Assembly: GCA_022572685.1 (NCBI GenBank)
Contig: JACZVL010000009.1
Coordinates: 1 to 33,126 of the forward strand
Length of the DNA stretch: 33,126 nucleotides
Direction of reading: 5' to 3'
Origin: Pseudomonadota bacterium
GTDB taxonomy: Bacteria > Pseudomonadota > Alphaproteobacteria > Kiloniellales > J153
In this document: one piece after another, positions 16,691 through 24,410 of the stretch
Position numbering within the stretch: position 1 is the stretch's first letter
Layout: each line of letters opens with the position of its first letter
The notes under the pieces: model-generated
Told to the model about the DNA's origin: nothing
The model's input: only the letters and a program-made list of their open reading frames with translations
Database searches by the model: none
Translations under genes and position numbers: made by a program

Positions 16691-17581
16691 ATGACACTTC
16701 GAATCGGCGTCAATCCGATCGGCTGGTCGAACGACGACCTGCGCGAGTTGGGCGGCCACATCTCCCTCGAGACCTGCCTCGGCGAGGCCCGCGGCGCCGG
16801 CTTTAGCGGCATCGAACTGGGCCACAAGTTCCCGCGAGCCGCGGCCCAACTGCGTCCCATCCTGGAGGCCCACGACATCGGCCTGGTCGGCGGCTGGTAT
16901 TCCACCGAGCTGCTGCGTCGCGACGTTCGGGCGGAGATCGCTGCCGCGCAGGATCACCTCGGCCTGCTGCGCGACATGGGCTGCACCCTGTACATCATCG
17001 CCGAGATCTCCAACGCCATCCACGGCGACATCTCCGCGCCGCTGTCGAAAAGCCCGCTTCTGACTGCCGGGGACTGGCCCGGCTTCGGCGCGCGGATGAC
17101 CGAATTCTGCAAGTTCCTCCGCGATCAGGGCTTCGCGCCTGCCTATCACCACCACATGGGCACGGTGGTCGAGACCCCGGATGAGATCGCCCGTTTCATG
17201 GACTCGGTGGGCGAGGAGGTGGGCTTGCTTCTCGATACCGGGCACGCCGCCTTCGCCAAGGCCGACCCGGTGGCGCTGGCCAGGACCTATGGCCCGCGCA
17301 TCACCCACGTGCATTGCAAGGACCTGAGATTGCGCGTGCGCGATGCGGCGCTGGCCCGCGACGCCAGCTTCCTCGATGCGGTGGTCGACGGGGTGTTCAC
17401 CGTGCCGGGCGACGGCGACGTCGATTTCCCCGCCGTGCTTTCCGAAATGTCCCGGGTGGACTACACGGGCTGGCTGGTCGTCGAAGCCGAACAGGATCCC
17501 GACAAGGCGGACCCGAAGACCTATGCCGAGATGGGTTACGCCAACCTCAACCGCATGGCCGCCGAGGCCGGATTTCACTAA
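16691..17581 (+). CDS. iolE: Inosose dehydratase (IolE)
   Basis: A 296-residue TIM-barrel enzyme of the xylose-isomerase-like family that dehydrates 2-keto-myo-inositol to the trihydroxycyclohexane-dione substrate of IolD. It begins with the typical RIGVNPIGWSNDDL. Metal and substrate residues are seen in YHHHMGTVVETPDE, LLLDTGHAAFA, THVHCKDLR and the final LVVEAEQDPDKADP. Length is normal. It starts two bases after the iolD stop, with no separate ribosome binding site beyond GGGGGACTGAGC, so it is probably translationally coupled to iolD. Confidence 0.95.
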   Translation: MTLRIGVNPIGWSNDDLRELGGHISLETCLGEARGAGFSGIELGHKFPRAAAQLRPILEAHDIGLVGGWYSTELLRRDVRAEIAAAQDHLGLLRDMGCTLYIIAEISNAIHGDISAPLSKSPLLTAGDWPGFGARMTEFCKFLRDQGFAPAYHHHMGTVVETPDEIARFMDSVGEEVGLLLDTGHAAFAKADPVALARTYGPRITHVHCKDLRLRVRDAALARDASFLDAVVDGVFTVPGDGDVDFPAVLSEMSRVDYTGWLVVEAEQDPDKADPKTYAEMGYANLNRMAAEAGFH

Positions 17582-17602
17582 TACCAAAGGAGCGATAAAC
17601 AT

Positions 17603-18421
17603 ATGGCCGAGCTGCTGGTGCGCCCCAGCGACCCCGACGAGGAGGGACGGGTCACCCATATCACGCCGCGGACCGCCGGCTGGGGCCATGTCGGTTTCGA
17701 TCTCTACAAGCTCGAGGCCGGACAGAGGCTGTCGCGCGAGACCGGCACGGAGGAGCACTGTCTGGTGCTGGTCGCCGGCTCCGGCGAGGTGACCGTCGGC
17801 GGCGAGACCTTCGCCGGCCTGGGCGGCCGCGCCACGCCGTTCGAGGACCGGGCGCCGGGCGCCGTCTACGTACCGGCGGGCGCGCGCTATGCCGTGACCG
17901 CGACCAGTGACGTGGAACTGGCCGTCTGCACGGCGCCGGGCGGTGGCGCGCATCCGGCGCGGGTCATCGGGGACGCGGAAATGAGCCGGGAAACGCGGGG
18001 CGAGGGGGCGAATACCCGCCATGTGCGCAACATCCTGCCGGACAGCGATCCGCGGGCCGAAAGCCTGCTGGTGGTCGAGGTGATCACCCCGCAGGGCAAC
18101 TGGTCCTCCTATCCCCCGCACAAGCACGACACGGACGCGCTGCCCTCCGAAAGCCTGCTAGAGGAGACCTACTATCACCGCCTCAATCCCTCGCAGGGCT
18201 TCGCCTTCCAGCGCGTCTACACGGACGACCGCTCCCTGGACGAAACCCTGTGCGTCCAGGATGGCGACGTGGTCATGGTGCCGAGGGGCTACCATCCGGT
18301 CGGCGCGCCCTATGGCTACGAGCTCTATTACCTCAACGTCATGGCCGGGCCGACCCGCAAATGGGTGTTCCGCAACGACCCGCGGCACGAATGGATGCTT
18401 TCTGGCCAGAAACCGGGTTGA
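17603..18421 (+). CDS. iolB: 5-deoxy-glucuronate isomerase (IolB)
   Basis: A 272-residue two-cupin protein that converts 5-deoxy-glucuronate to 2-deoxy-5-keto-gluconate, the substrate of the IolC kinase. The metal site of the C-terminal cupin is visible as PPHKHDTDALPSE, ETYYHRL and VPRGYHPV, and the closing LYYLNVMAGPTRKW is typical. ATG 17603 has AAGGAG upstream; a 21-base gap separates it from iolE. It is the last recognisable gene of the operon. The pathway as seen here runs IolE, IolD, IolB, IolC-DUF2090; the first enzyme (inositol dehydrogenase) and the last (IolA) are elsewhere in the genome, if present. Confidence 0.94.
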   Translation: MAELLVRPSDPDEEGRVTHITPRTAGWGHVGFDLYKLEAGQRLSRETGTEEHCLVLVAGSGEVTVGGETFAGLGGRATPFEDRAPGAVYVPAGARYAVTATSDVELAVCTAPGGGAHPARVIGDAEMSRETRGEGANTRHVRNILPDSDPRAESLLVVEVITPQGNWSSYPPHKHDTDALPSESLLEETYYHRLNPSQGFAFQRVYTDDRSLDETLCVQDGDVVMVPRGYHPVGAPYGYELYYLNVMAGPTRKWVFRNDPRHEWMLSGQKPG

Positions 18422-18627
18422 AAGGATCGCCTGCGTCCGACCCCTTGCACCGGGTCTCTGGCGGAGCCGGATCGGCCCCGGCAACGATCGAAGCCGGGAT
18501 TCCGGACCTGGCGCCATCCCGCTCGACATCCCGGTCCGCCTCCGGCGGCGCGGGTTCGAGAAACTCCGAACCGGGTCGGCATCCTTCGTCGGGGGCCTGG
18601 TCACGCGCCACGGCGCAGTCGGTCCAG

Positions 18628-18675
18628 CCCACCTTCGCCCCCACCTTCGCCCCCGCCTCCGCCCCCGCCTTCGCC
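18628..18675. repeat. Four tandem copies of a 12-base unit
   Basis: Four adjacent units of the form CCCRCCTYCGCC: two identical copies CCCACCTTCGCC, then CCCGCCTCCGCC and CCCGCCTTCGCC. The unit length keeps any frame open, but no real gene covers it. Confidence 0.8.
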
Positions 18676-18697
18676 GAGGCTCCGGCGGGCGAGAAGG
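18668..18697. repeat. Imperfect palindrome next to the tandem repeat
   Basis: CCTTC (18668-18672) pairs with GAAGG (18693-18697); GCC/GGC and GCCG/CGGC continue the stem with a small bulge. It may be one copy of a repetitive extragenic palindrome, or it may act as the iolB operon terminator. Confidence 0.4.
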
Positions 18698-18871
18698 CTA
18701 CGGAAGTCACCGCGAAAGACTAGGGATTCTGCGCCGGATGGAATTGATAGAAGGGACAGGTGCGGCCCGCAACGGACTGTTACGAAGCCGATCCCTGTTA
18801 CATTGGGTTACCAGGAAATCTGGATGATGACCGGTCAATCCATGATCTGTGGCCAGACACTTCGGGAGAAT

Positions 18872-19447
18872 ATGAAACCGGCCGCGTGCCTCGCGGTATT
18901 GCTGGGGCTGGTTTTCCTGCTGGCGCGGCCGCCGGAAGCGGTGGCTCACGGCAGCGATCACCCGGCGGCGTTCCGAAACAGCCGGCAGCAGTTCACCTAT
19001 CTCAGCCCCGTCAAGCCGGCGCGGATGACGCCCATCCTGGCCGAGGACGGCGACCTCCTGGACCTCGGCCGCTTCCGGGGCCGGGTGATCCTGCTCAATT
19101 TCTGGGCCACCTGGTGTCCGCCCTGTATCCGAGAGTTGCCGGCACTCGACCGGCTTCAGGCCCGCCTGGGCGGCGCCGACTTCACGGTCGTGGCCCTGTC
19201 GATCGATGAGGGAGATATCGCGGGGCCCGCCGCCTTCGTCCGGCGCCTGGGCCTCCGGAACCTGACGGTCTACCTGGACTTCACGGGGACCACCTCCGAG
19301 GCCTTCCCGCTCTACGGCCTGCCGATCACCTATCTCCTCGACCAGCGCGGTAATGTGGTCGGCTACATCGTCGGCGCCACCGACTGGGACTCGCCGGAAG
19401 TGGCGCGTCTACTCAGCCACTACGTCGAGCAATCGCCGCCGAGGTGA
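18872..19447 (+). CDS. TlpA/ResA-like periplasmic thiol-disulfide oxidoreductase
   Basis: A 191-residue thioredoxin-fold protein. The N-terminus (MKPAACLAVLLGLVFLLARP...AVAHG) is a signal peptide or membrane anchor. The redox motif is WATWCPPC, and the cis-proline is in YGLPITYLLD; both are diagnostic for TlpA/ResA/DsbE proteins. These face the periplasm and usually reduce cytochrome c haem sites or other exported cysteines. I chose ATG 18872 because the signal peptide starts there and GGGAGA precedes it; upstream in-frame ATGs at 18803 and 18824 would add a polar tail before the signal. It is a single gene, convergent with the lactonase gene, and has no obvious link to sugar metabolism. Confidence 0.88.
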   Translation: MKPAACLAVLLGLVFLLARPPEAVAHGSDHPAAFRNSRQQFTYLSPVKPARMTPILAEDGDLLDLGRFRGRVILLNFWATWCPPCIRELPALDRLQARLGGADFTVVALSIDEGDIAGPAAFVRRLGLRNLTVYLDFTGTTSEAFPLYGLPITYLLDQRGNVVGYIVGATDWDSPEVARLLSHYVEQSPPR

Positions 19448-19509
19448 ATGCTCGGAGTCTATATGGCGATTCGCGGGCCATACTGTTCGGTAAAGACGGC
19501 CGGCGCCGG

Positions 19510-20376
19510 TCAGACCTTCAGGCGATAGAACCCGATCGCGGTTCCGCCGAAGACCTGGGCCCGCTCTGCCTCACCCAGATGCGCCGTGAGCGCCTGCGCC
19601 GCCTCCCGCCAGGCGTCATAGCTGGCCCGAAGCCGGCAGACCGGCCAGTCGGACCCCCACATCACCCGCTCGGGCCCGAAGGCGGCGAGGAGGTGATCGG
19701 CGTAGGGGCGCAGATCGTCGAGCGTCCAGTCCGGCTTCGCTTCCGTGACCAGGCCGGAGAACTTGCAACGCGCCCGTGTCTGGTCGGCGAGCCGGGACAT
19801 CCCCTCGGCCCAGCGGTCGAAGTGCTCGGGGCCCTCGGCCCCGGGTTTCTCGCCATGGTCGCGGATCGGCGGCTTCATGCCGTGATCGATCACCACCCGC
19901 ATGTCGGGATAGCGCCGGAGCAGAGTCAGGAAATTATCCAGATGGCGCGTAAAACCGAGCGCATCGAAGGTGAGGTCGAGGTCGACGATGGCCTGATAAG
20001 CCCATTGAACGTCGTCGCGCAGCATCCAGTCGACATCGGAAATGTCCTGGATCATCGGGCGTGCGCCCACGAATTTCGGGTGTCGGGCCAGCCGTTCGAG
20101 GTGGCGAAGATGGTCGGGGTTTTCGAAATCCACCCAGCCGACCACGGCGGCGACCGTCTCGGTCGCGTCCGCGATCCCCAGCAGGTACGCGGTTTCCTCG
20201 ATCGTGGCGGCCGCCTGGACCAGGACGGTCCGTGCGATGCCGTGCTTTCCGAGGCTGGTCGCGAGATCGGCGGGCGTGTACCTGCGCGCGAGAATGGGGT
20301 CATCCGGGGCCATCCAGTCGTAGTCGCCGCGCCTGGGTTCCCAGTAGTGCTGATGGGCATCGATTTGGATGGTCAT
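19510..20376 (-). CDS. Amidohydrolase-2 family sugar lactonase (L-fuconolactonase-like, COG3618)
   Basis: A 288-residue metal-dependent TIM-barrel hydrolase. It starts with the family's DAHQHYWEP, which carries the HxH metal pair (H8, H10), and shows WMAPDDPILARRYTPADL, a histidine in VVIDHGMKPP, and the closing WGSDWPVC with the catalytic Asp. COG3618 members hydrolyse sugar lactones such as L-fuconolactone, L-rhamnonolactone and D-galactarolactone, or 2-pyrone-4,6-dicarboxylate. ATG 20376 is preferred to 20400 because conserved sequence begins there; it starts seven bases after the aldo-keto reductase stop. Together the two genes would oxidise an aldose to its lactone and open it. Which sugar is used is not known; a fucose-like 6-deoxy sugar is my preferred guess. 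Confidence 0.85.
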   Translation of the reverse strand: MTIQIDAHQHYWEPRRGDYDWMAPDDPILARRYTPADLATSLGKHGIARTVLVQAAATIEETAYLLGIADATETVAAVVGWVDFENPDHLRHLERLARHPKFVGARPMIQDISDVDWMLRDDVQWAYQAIVDLDLTFDALGFTRHLDNFLTLLRRYPDMRVVIDHGMKPPIRDHGEKPGAEGPEHFDRWAEGMSRLADQTRARCKFSGLVTEAKPDWTLDDLRPYADHLLAAFGPERVMWGSDWPVCRLRASYDAWREAAQALTAHLGEAERAQVFGGTAIGFYRLKV

Positions 20377-20383
20377 TCGATTC

Positions 20384-21412
20384 TCACTCGGTCGGCGCAT
20401 CCTCGCGCATCAGACCCTGCTCTTTCAGATCGGCCCAGAGCGCGGGCGGAATGGTCGCCTCCGCGGCACGGAGATTGCTCGCCATCTGTTCGCCGCTCTG
20501 ACCGCCCGGGATCACGGATACGACGTTCCGGTTGATCAGCGGGAACTGGAAGGCGGCGTCGATCAGCGAGACACCGTGCGACCGGCAGACCGCCTCGATC
20601 CTGCGGACTTTCTCCAGGATCGGCGCGGGCGCGGGGTCGTAGTTGTAGAAGGCGTCCGGCGTCGGGCCAGTCGCGAGGATGCCCGAATTGTAGGGACCGC
20701 CGATGACGATCCCGATGCCGCGGGATTCGCACAGCGGCAGGAAGCTGTCGAGCGCCTCCTGCTCCAGAAGCGTATAGCGCCCGGCGAGTAAAAACAGATC
20801 GAAGTCGCCGCGCTCCGCCAGAGTCTGGCAGACCTCCCATTCGTTGATTCCACCGCCAATGGCCTTCACCACCCCCTGGTCGCGCAAGGAGATCATCGCG
20901 TCGTAGCCCGAAGACATGAACTCCTCGATCCGCGCGTCGGACGCCGCCTTCGAGCCGTGGGTGAAGATGCAAAGATCGTGGACGTAAAGGATGTCGACCC
21001 GGTCCACGCCGAGGCGCTCGAGCGAGAATTCCAGCGAGCGCATGACCCCATCGTAGCTGTAATCGTACACGACCCGGCGGGTCGGCACCTCGAACCACTT
21101 GCCGATGCCCTCCCTGTCCTCAGGACCGCAAACCTGCATCAGCCGGCCGGCCTTCGTGGCGAGGACGTAATCGTCCCGGTTCTTGCCGCGCAGGAAACGG
21201 TTGAGGCGGGTTTCGGACAGGCCGAGGCCGTACAGCGGCGCGGTGTCGTAGTAGCGCACGCCGCCGTCCCAGGCCATATCCAGGATGTTCCGCGCCTCGT
21301 CGTCGCCGATCGCCCGATATAGATTGCCCAACGGGGCGGTCCCGAAACCGAGCTCCGTGAAGCTCAGTCCGCCATTCTCGATGCGTCGCCACTTGCGGGT
21401 TTTCAAGGCCAT
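20384..21412 (-). CDS. Aldo/keto reductase, D-threo-aldose (L-fucose) 1-dehydrogenase type
   Basis: A 342-residue NAD(P)-dependent (beta/alpha)8 enzyme. The catalytic tetrad is complete: D56 and Y61 in YYDTAPLYGLG, K87 in LATKAG and H145 in LYVHD. FTELGFGTAPLGNLY at the start and the SVIPGGQS-like cofactor loop near the C-terminus are typical of the aldose/L-galactose/L-fucose dehydrogenase branch, which makes the 1,4- or 1,5-lactone. The frame continues upstream to 21577, but ATG 21412 has a strong GGGGGAGAG in front and conserved sequence begins there. A good promoter (21465-21493) drives it and the lactonase gene downstream as a two-gene operon. The divergent BtpA-FGGY pair may serve the same sugar. 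Confidence 0.87.
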   Translation of the reverse strand: MALKTRKWRRIENGGLSFTELGFGTAPLGNLYRAIGDDEARNILDMAWDGGVRYYDTAPLYGLGLSETRLNRFLRGKNRDDYVLATKAGRLMQVCGPEDREGIGKWFEVPTRRVVYDYSYDGVMRSLEFSLERLGVDRVDILYVHDLCIFTHGSKAASDARIEEFMSSGYDAMISLRDQGVVKAIGGGINEWEVCQTLAERGDFDLFLLAGRYTLLEQEALDSFLPLCESRGIGIVIGGPYNSGILATGPTPDAFYNYDPAPAPILEKVRRIEAVCRSHGVSLIDAAFQFPLINRNVVSVIPGGQSGEQMASNLRAAEATIPPALWADLKEQGLMREDAPTE

Positions 21413-21456
21413 TCTCTCCCCCTGCTCTTGAAGCGCGATGATAAGACAGTTTGCTT

Positions 21457-21485
21457 TTGCCCGCATCATATTCGGATTGTAGACT
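21457..21485 (+). promoter_or_regulatory. Candidate promoter for the btpA-like/FGGY kinase operon
   Basis: TTGCCC (21457-21462), a 17-base spacer and TAGACT (21480-21485), each matching four of six consensus bases. It overlaps the opposite promoter for the aldo-keto reductase, so one regulator could control both units. Confidence 0.4.
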
Positions 21486-21493
21486 GGTGTAAA
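21465..21493 (-). promoter_or_regulatory. Promoter of the aldo-keto reductase/lactonase operon
   Basis: On the minus strand TTTACA (21493-21488), exactly 17 bases, TATGAT (21470-21465); each box matches five of six consensus bases. It predicts a leader of about 45 bases before ATG 21412. Confidence 0.6.
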
Positions 21494-21524
21494 AGCGCGG
21501 GGACGGAGCATGGGAAGGCGAGAT

Positions 21525-22337
21525 ATGATGGGGAATTTCAAGCGGGTATTCGGCGACGGCAAGCCGGTGATCGGCATGGTCCATCTGGGCGCCCTGCCGG
21601 GATCGCCGCTCTACGATCGAGAGCGCGGCCTCGAGGGACTGGTGGCGGCCGCGGGACAAGACCTGGCCGCGCTGCAGGCGGCCGGATTCGATGCCGTGAT
21701 GTTCGGCAACGAGAATGACCGGCCCTACGAGTTCGAGGTGGACCGCGCCTCGACCGCCACCATGGCCTATGTGATCGGACAACTGAGAGGCGAGATCACC
21801 GTACCCTTCGGCGTGAATCTGTTGTGGGACCCGATGAGCTCGATCGCACTGGCCGCGGCGACCGGCGCGGATTTCGTGCGCGAGATCTTCACCGGAACCT
21901 ATGCTTCCGACATGGGCCCCTGGACGCCCGATGCCGGCCAGGCCCTGCGCTACCGGGACCGGCTGGGCCGCGGCGATCTTGCCATGCTCTACAACGTCTC
22001 CGCCGAGTTTGCCTATTCGCTCGACCGGCGGCCGTTAGCCGACCGGGCCCGCAGCGCGGTCTTTTCCAGTATCCCGGACGCGGTCCTGGTATCCGGCCAG
22101 ATCACCGGGGAGGCGGCGCCGATCTCGGATTTGAAAGCGGTCAAGGCGGCCCTCCCCGGCACCCCCGTGCTCGCCAACACCGGGGTCAAGCACGAGACCG
22201 TGGCCGAGGTGCTGACGGTGGCCGACGGCTGCATCGTCGGCTCGTCGCTGAAGGTCGACGGCGATACCTGGAACCCGGTGGACCCGAAACGCGCGGCCGA
22301 ATTCATGCGCCTCGCGCGTGCGGCCCGCGGCGGGTGA
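21525..22337 (+). CDS. BtpA/SgcQ-family protein
   Basis: A 270-residue cytoplasmic TIM-barrel-like protein of the BtpA family. Landmarks are PVIGMVHLGALPGSPLYD at the start, FDAVMFGNENDRPY, VPFGVNLLWDP, and the phosphate-binding-like end VLANTGVKHETVAEVL and CIVGSSLKVDG. BtpA was named for photosystem I assembly in cyanobacteria, but bacterial relatives such as SgcQ sit in sugar operons and are thought to handle sugar or nucleoside-related metabolites; the reaction is unknown. ATG 21525 has GGGAAGG six bases upstream; the in-frame ATG at 21510 has a poor site. The gene ends in TGATG, overlapping the start of the kinase gene, so the two are translationally coupled and probably act in one pathway. 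Confidence 0.85.
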   Translation: MMGNFKRVFGDGKPVIGMVHLGALPGSPLYDRERGLEGLVAAAGQDLAALQAAGFDAVMFGNENDRPYEFEVDRASTATMAYVIGQLRGEITVPFGVNLLWDPMSSIALAAATGADFVREIFTGTYASDMGPWTPDAGQALRYRDRLGRGDLAMLYNVSAEFAYSLDRRPLADRARSAVFSSIPDAVLVSGQITGEAAPISDLKAVKAALPGTPVLANTGVKHETVAEVLTVADGCIVGSSLKVDGDTWNPVDPKRAAEFMRLARAARGG

Positions 22338-23833
22338 TGGGCTACACGCTCGGCATCGACATCGGGACCTTCGAGTCCAAGGGCGCCCTCGTCGACTCGA
22401 GGGGCAAGATCGTCGGCACCGCGGCCAAGGCGCACAAGATGATCGTGCCCCGGCCGGGCTGGGCGGAACACCGGGCCCGCGAGGACTGGTGGGACGATCT
22501 CACCTTCATCGCCCGCGCGCTTCTCGACCAGACCGGCGTCGCGCCGGGGGACATTCAGGCGGTTGCCTGCAGCGCCATCGGGCCCTGCATGCTGCCGGTC
22601 GACGGCGCCGGCGAGCCGCTGATGAACGCCGTGCTCTACGGGGTCGACGGGCGCGCCGAGCGGGAGGTCGCCGAACTGACCGCGCGGATCGGCGAAGAGG
22701 CGCTGCTGGATCGCTGCGGCAACGCCCTGACCTCACAGTCGATAGGTCCGAAAATTCTTTGGCTGAAACGCCATCGGCCGGAAATCTACGCACGCACCGC
22801 AAAGATTCTGACCTCGACCTCCTATCTGGTGTTCCGGCTGACCGGAGAATACGCGATCGACCACTATACGGCGTCGAGCTTCAGCCCGCTCTACCTGGTC
22901 GACGAGCTCGACTGGAGCGGCGAGCTGGCGGACGACATCGTCGGCCTCGAAAAGCTGCCCCGGCTCGCCTGGTCGAGCGAGATCGTGGGCGGGATCACAC
23001 CCGAAGCGGCCCGGGCGACAGGCCTCGCCGAGGGCACGCCGGTCACCACCGGAATGGTCGACGCCGCGGCGGAGGCGCTGAGCGTGGGCGTGACCCGCCC
23101 GGGCGACATGATGTTGATGTACGGCTCGACCATCTTCATCATCGCGCTCACCGACGCCCGGGTCCGCGACCCGCGGCTGTGGTACGCGCCGTGGCTGTTC
23201 GAGGGGCAGCACGCCTCGATGGCCGGCTTGGCCACGAGCGGGACCTTGACCCACTGGTTCCGGGACCAGTGGGCCCGCGACCTCGATCCGCTGCAGGCGT
23301 TCGCGCTGCTTGCCGAGGAGGCGGAGGCCGCGCCGCTGGGGGCCAAAGGACTGATTTTCCTGCCTTATTTTTCGGGCGAACGCACGCCCATCCACGACCC
23401 CTTGGCCAAGGGCTGCCTGTTCGGGCTGAACCTGACCCATACGCGGGGGGACATTTACCGCGCGGTTCTGGAAGGCATCGCACATGGCACCAACCACGCA
23501 ATCGAGACCTATTGCGACGTCGGCCAGGCGCCCGCGCGGCTGCTGGCCGTGGGCGGCGGCACCAAGAATCGAATCTGGTGCCAGGCGACGTCGGACATCT
23601 CCGGCTTCGACCAGATCCTCTGCGAGAAGACCATCGGTGCGTGCTACGGCGATGCCTTCATGGCCGCCGTCGCGATTGGAAACGCCGAGGTCGATGACAT
23701 CGCGGTCTGGAACCCGGTGACCTCGACCATTCAAGCCGAGCCCTCCGAGGTGCATGACCGGCGGTATCGGCTGTTCCGCAGGCTTTACGAGCAGACCAAG
23801 GACATCGCGGCGGAGTTGAGCGAGCCGATATAA
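22337..23833 (+). CDS. FGGY-family carbohydrate kinase
   Basis: A 498-residue sugar kinase with the two-domain FGGY fold. The N-terminal phosphate loop GIDIGTFESKGALVD, the GMVDAAAEALSVGV block, and the C-terminal adenosine motif GGGTKNRIWCQATSDISG are all present, with the catalytic Asp most likely in AVLYGVDGRA or GMVDAAAE. Family members phosphorylate pentuloses, hexuloses, glycerol or erythritol, and the substrate cannot be read from sequence. The start is fixed by the TGATG overlap with the BtpA-family gene; the frame upstream of 22337 is a shadow of that gene. Transporter, BtpA protein, kinase, mutarotase and ribokinase here probably serve a rare sugar. A transposase remnant follows 95 bases downstream. 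Confidence 0.9.
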   Translation: MGYTLGIDIGTFESKGALVDSRGKIVGTAAKAHKMIVPRPGWAEHRAREDWWDDLTFIARALLDQTGVAPGDIQAVACSAIGPCMLPVDGAGEPLMNAVLYGVDGRAEREVAELTARIGEEALLDRCGNALTSQSIGPKILWLKRHRPEIYARTAKILTSTSYLVFRLTGEYAIDHYTASSFSPLYLVDELDWSGELADDIVGLEKLPRLAWSSEIVGGITPEAARATGLAEGTPVTTGMVDAAAEALSVGVTRPGDMMLMYGSTIFIIALTDARVRDPRLWYAPWLFEGQHASMAGLATSGTLTHWFRDQWARDLDPLQAFALLAEEAEAAPLGAKGLIFLPYFSGERTPIHDPLAKGCLFGLNLTHTRGDIYRAVLEGIAHGTNHAIETYCDVGQAPARLLAVGGGTKNRIWCQATSDISGFDQILCEKTIGACYGDAFMAAVAIGNAEVDDIAVWNPVTSTIQAEPSEVHDRRYRLFRRLYEQTKDIAAELSEPI

Positions 23834-23927
23834 TCCGCCCTACCGCCCGGCTCACTTCCGACATCGTTCACCTTGACAAAGCATCAATCCATTCCCACAT
23901 AGCTGTCAACACGACAGGGAATGGGCC

Positions 23928-24410
23928 ATGTCAGAGTTACAAAACCCGGTTTTCCACAACGAAACCGAGGCTCGCGAGTGGCTAGAGGCACAGATTTGGC
24001 CCGATGGCCCTGTCTGCCCGCATTGCGGCTCGTCTGAGCCTACGGCGCTCAAGGGCAAGACCCATCGCCCTGGCCTCTATCAATGTAACGATTGCCGCCA
24101 GCAGTTTACGGTCACGGTCGGAACGCTGTTCGAGCGCTCCAAGATACCGCTTAGCAAATGGCTCCTGGCGATCTATCTCCTGTCCGCTTCCAAGAAAGGT
24201 CCGAGTACCCGTGAGCTAAGCCGAATGCTCGGCGTCTCGGTCAAATCGAGCTGGTTCATGATGCACCGCATCCGGGAGGCCATCAATGCAGGATATTCTG
24301 ATGCCCCAAGACTTCCCGCTGAATCCGAAGAATCGCGGCGGCTTGATCGCCTTCATATATGGGCATTGCAGTTAACCGATTCGAGGCGTGGCCTCTCATC
24401 TTCCGTGTAA
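23928..24410 (+). pseudogene. IS1595-family transposase, 3'-truncated remnant
   Basis: The first about 120 residues are an IS1595-type transposase: a zinc ribbon with C30/C33 (CPHC) and C53/C56 (CNDC), QQFTVTVGTLFERSKIPL, and the helix-turn-helix-like RELSRMLGVSVKSSWFMMHRIREA. A full transposase continues for about 180 more residues with a DDE-type catalytic core. Here homology stops near 24290-24300 and the frame runs on for about 38 unrelated residues to 24410. That break lies at the end of the convergent DUF1828 gene (stop at 24283). No second half of the transposase is found before 25612. TTGACA at 23873-23878 may be part of its old promoter. No terminal repeat could be recognised. Confidence 0.8.

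Larger units (their letters stand above)
18422..18871. other. 450-base gene-free gap with repeats
   Basis: No convincing gene lies between iolB and the TlpA gene. Open frames here have no family features and mirror GC bias. The gap holds a 12-base tandem repeat (18628-18675), an adjoining imperfect palindrome (18668-18697), a 6-base dyad GGTTCG/CGAACC (18553-18572) and GACCC/GGGTC (18439-18456). The mix of short palindromes looks like an interspersed extragenic repeat element. No convincing promoter for the TlpA gene is seen. Confidence 0.5.

Noticed and set aside
18628-18675. Possible CRISPR-like repeat
   Set aside because: Units are 12 bases, directly adjacent, with no spacers and no cas genes nearby.
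18250-18827. Open frames across the gap after iolB
   Set aside because: They start inside iolB, have low-complexity composition caused by the tandem repeat, and show no family features.
21824-22336. Upstream extension of the FGGY kinase frame
   Set aside because: Off-frame reading of the BtpA-family gene; the kinase signature starts right at ATG 22337.
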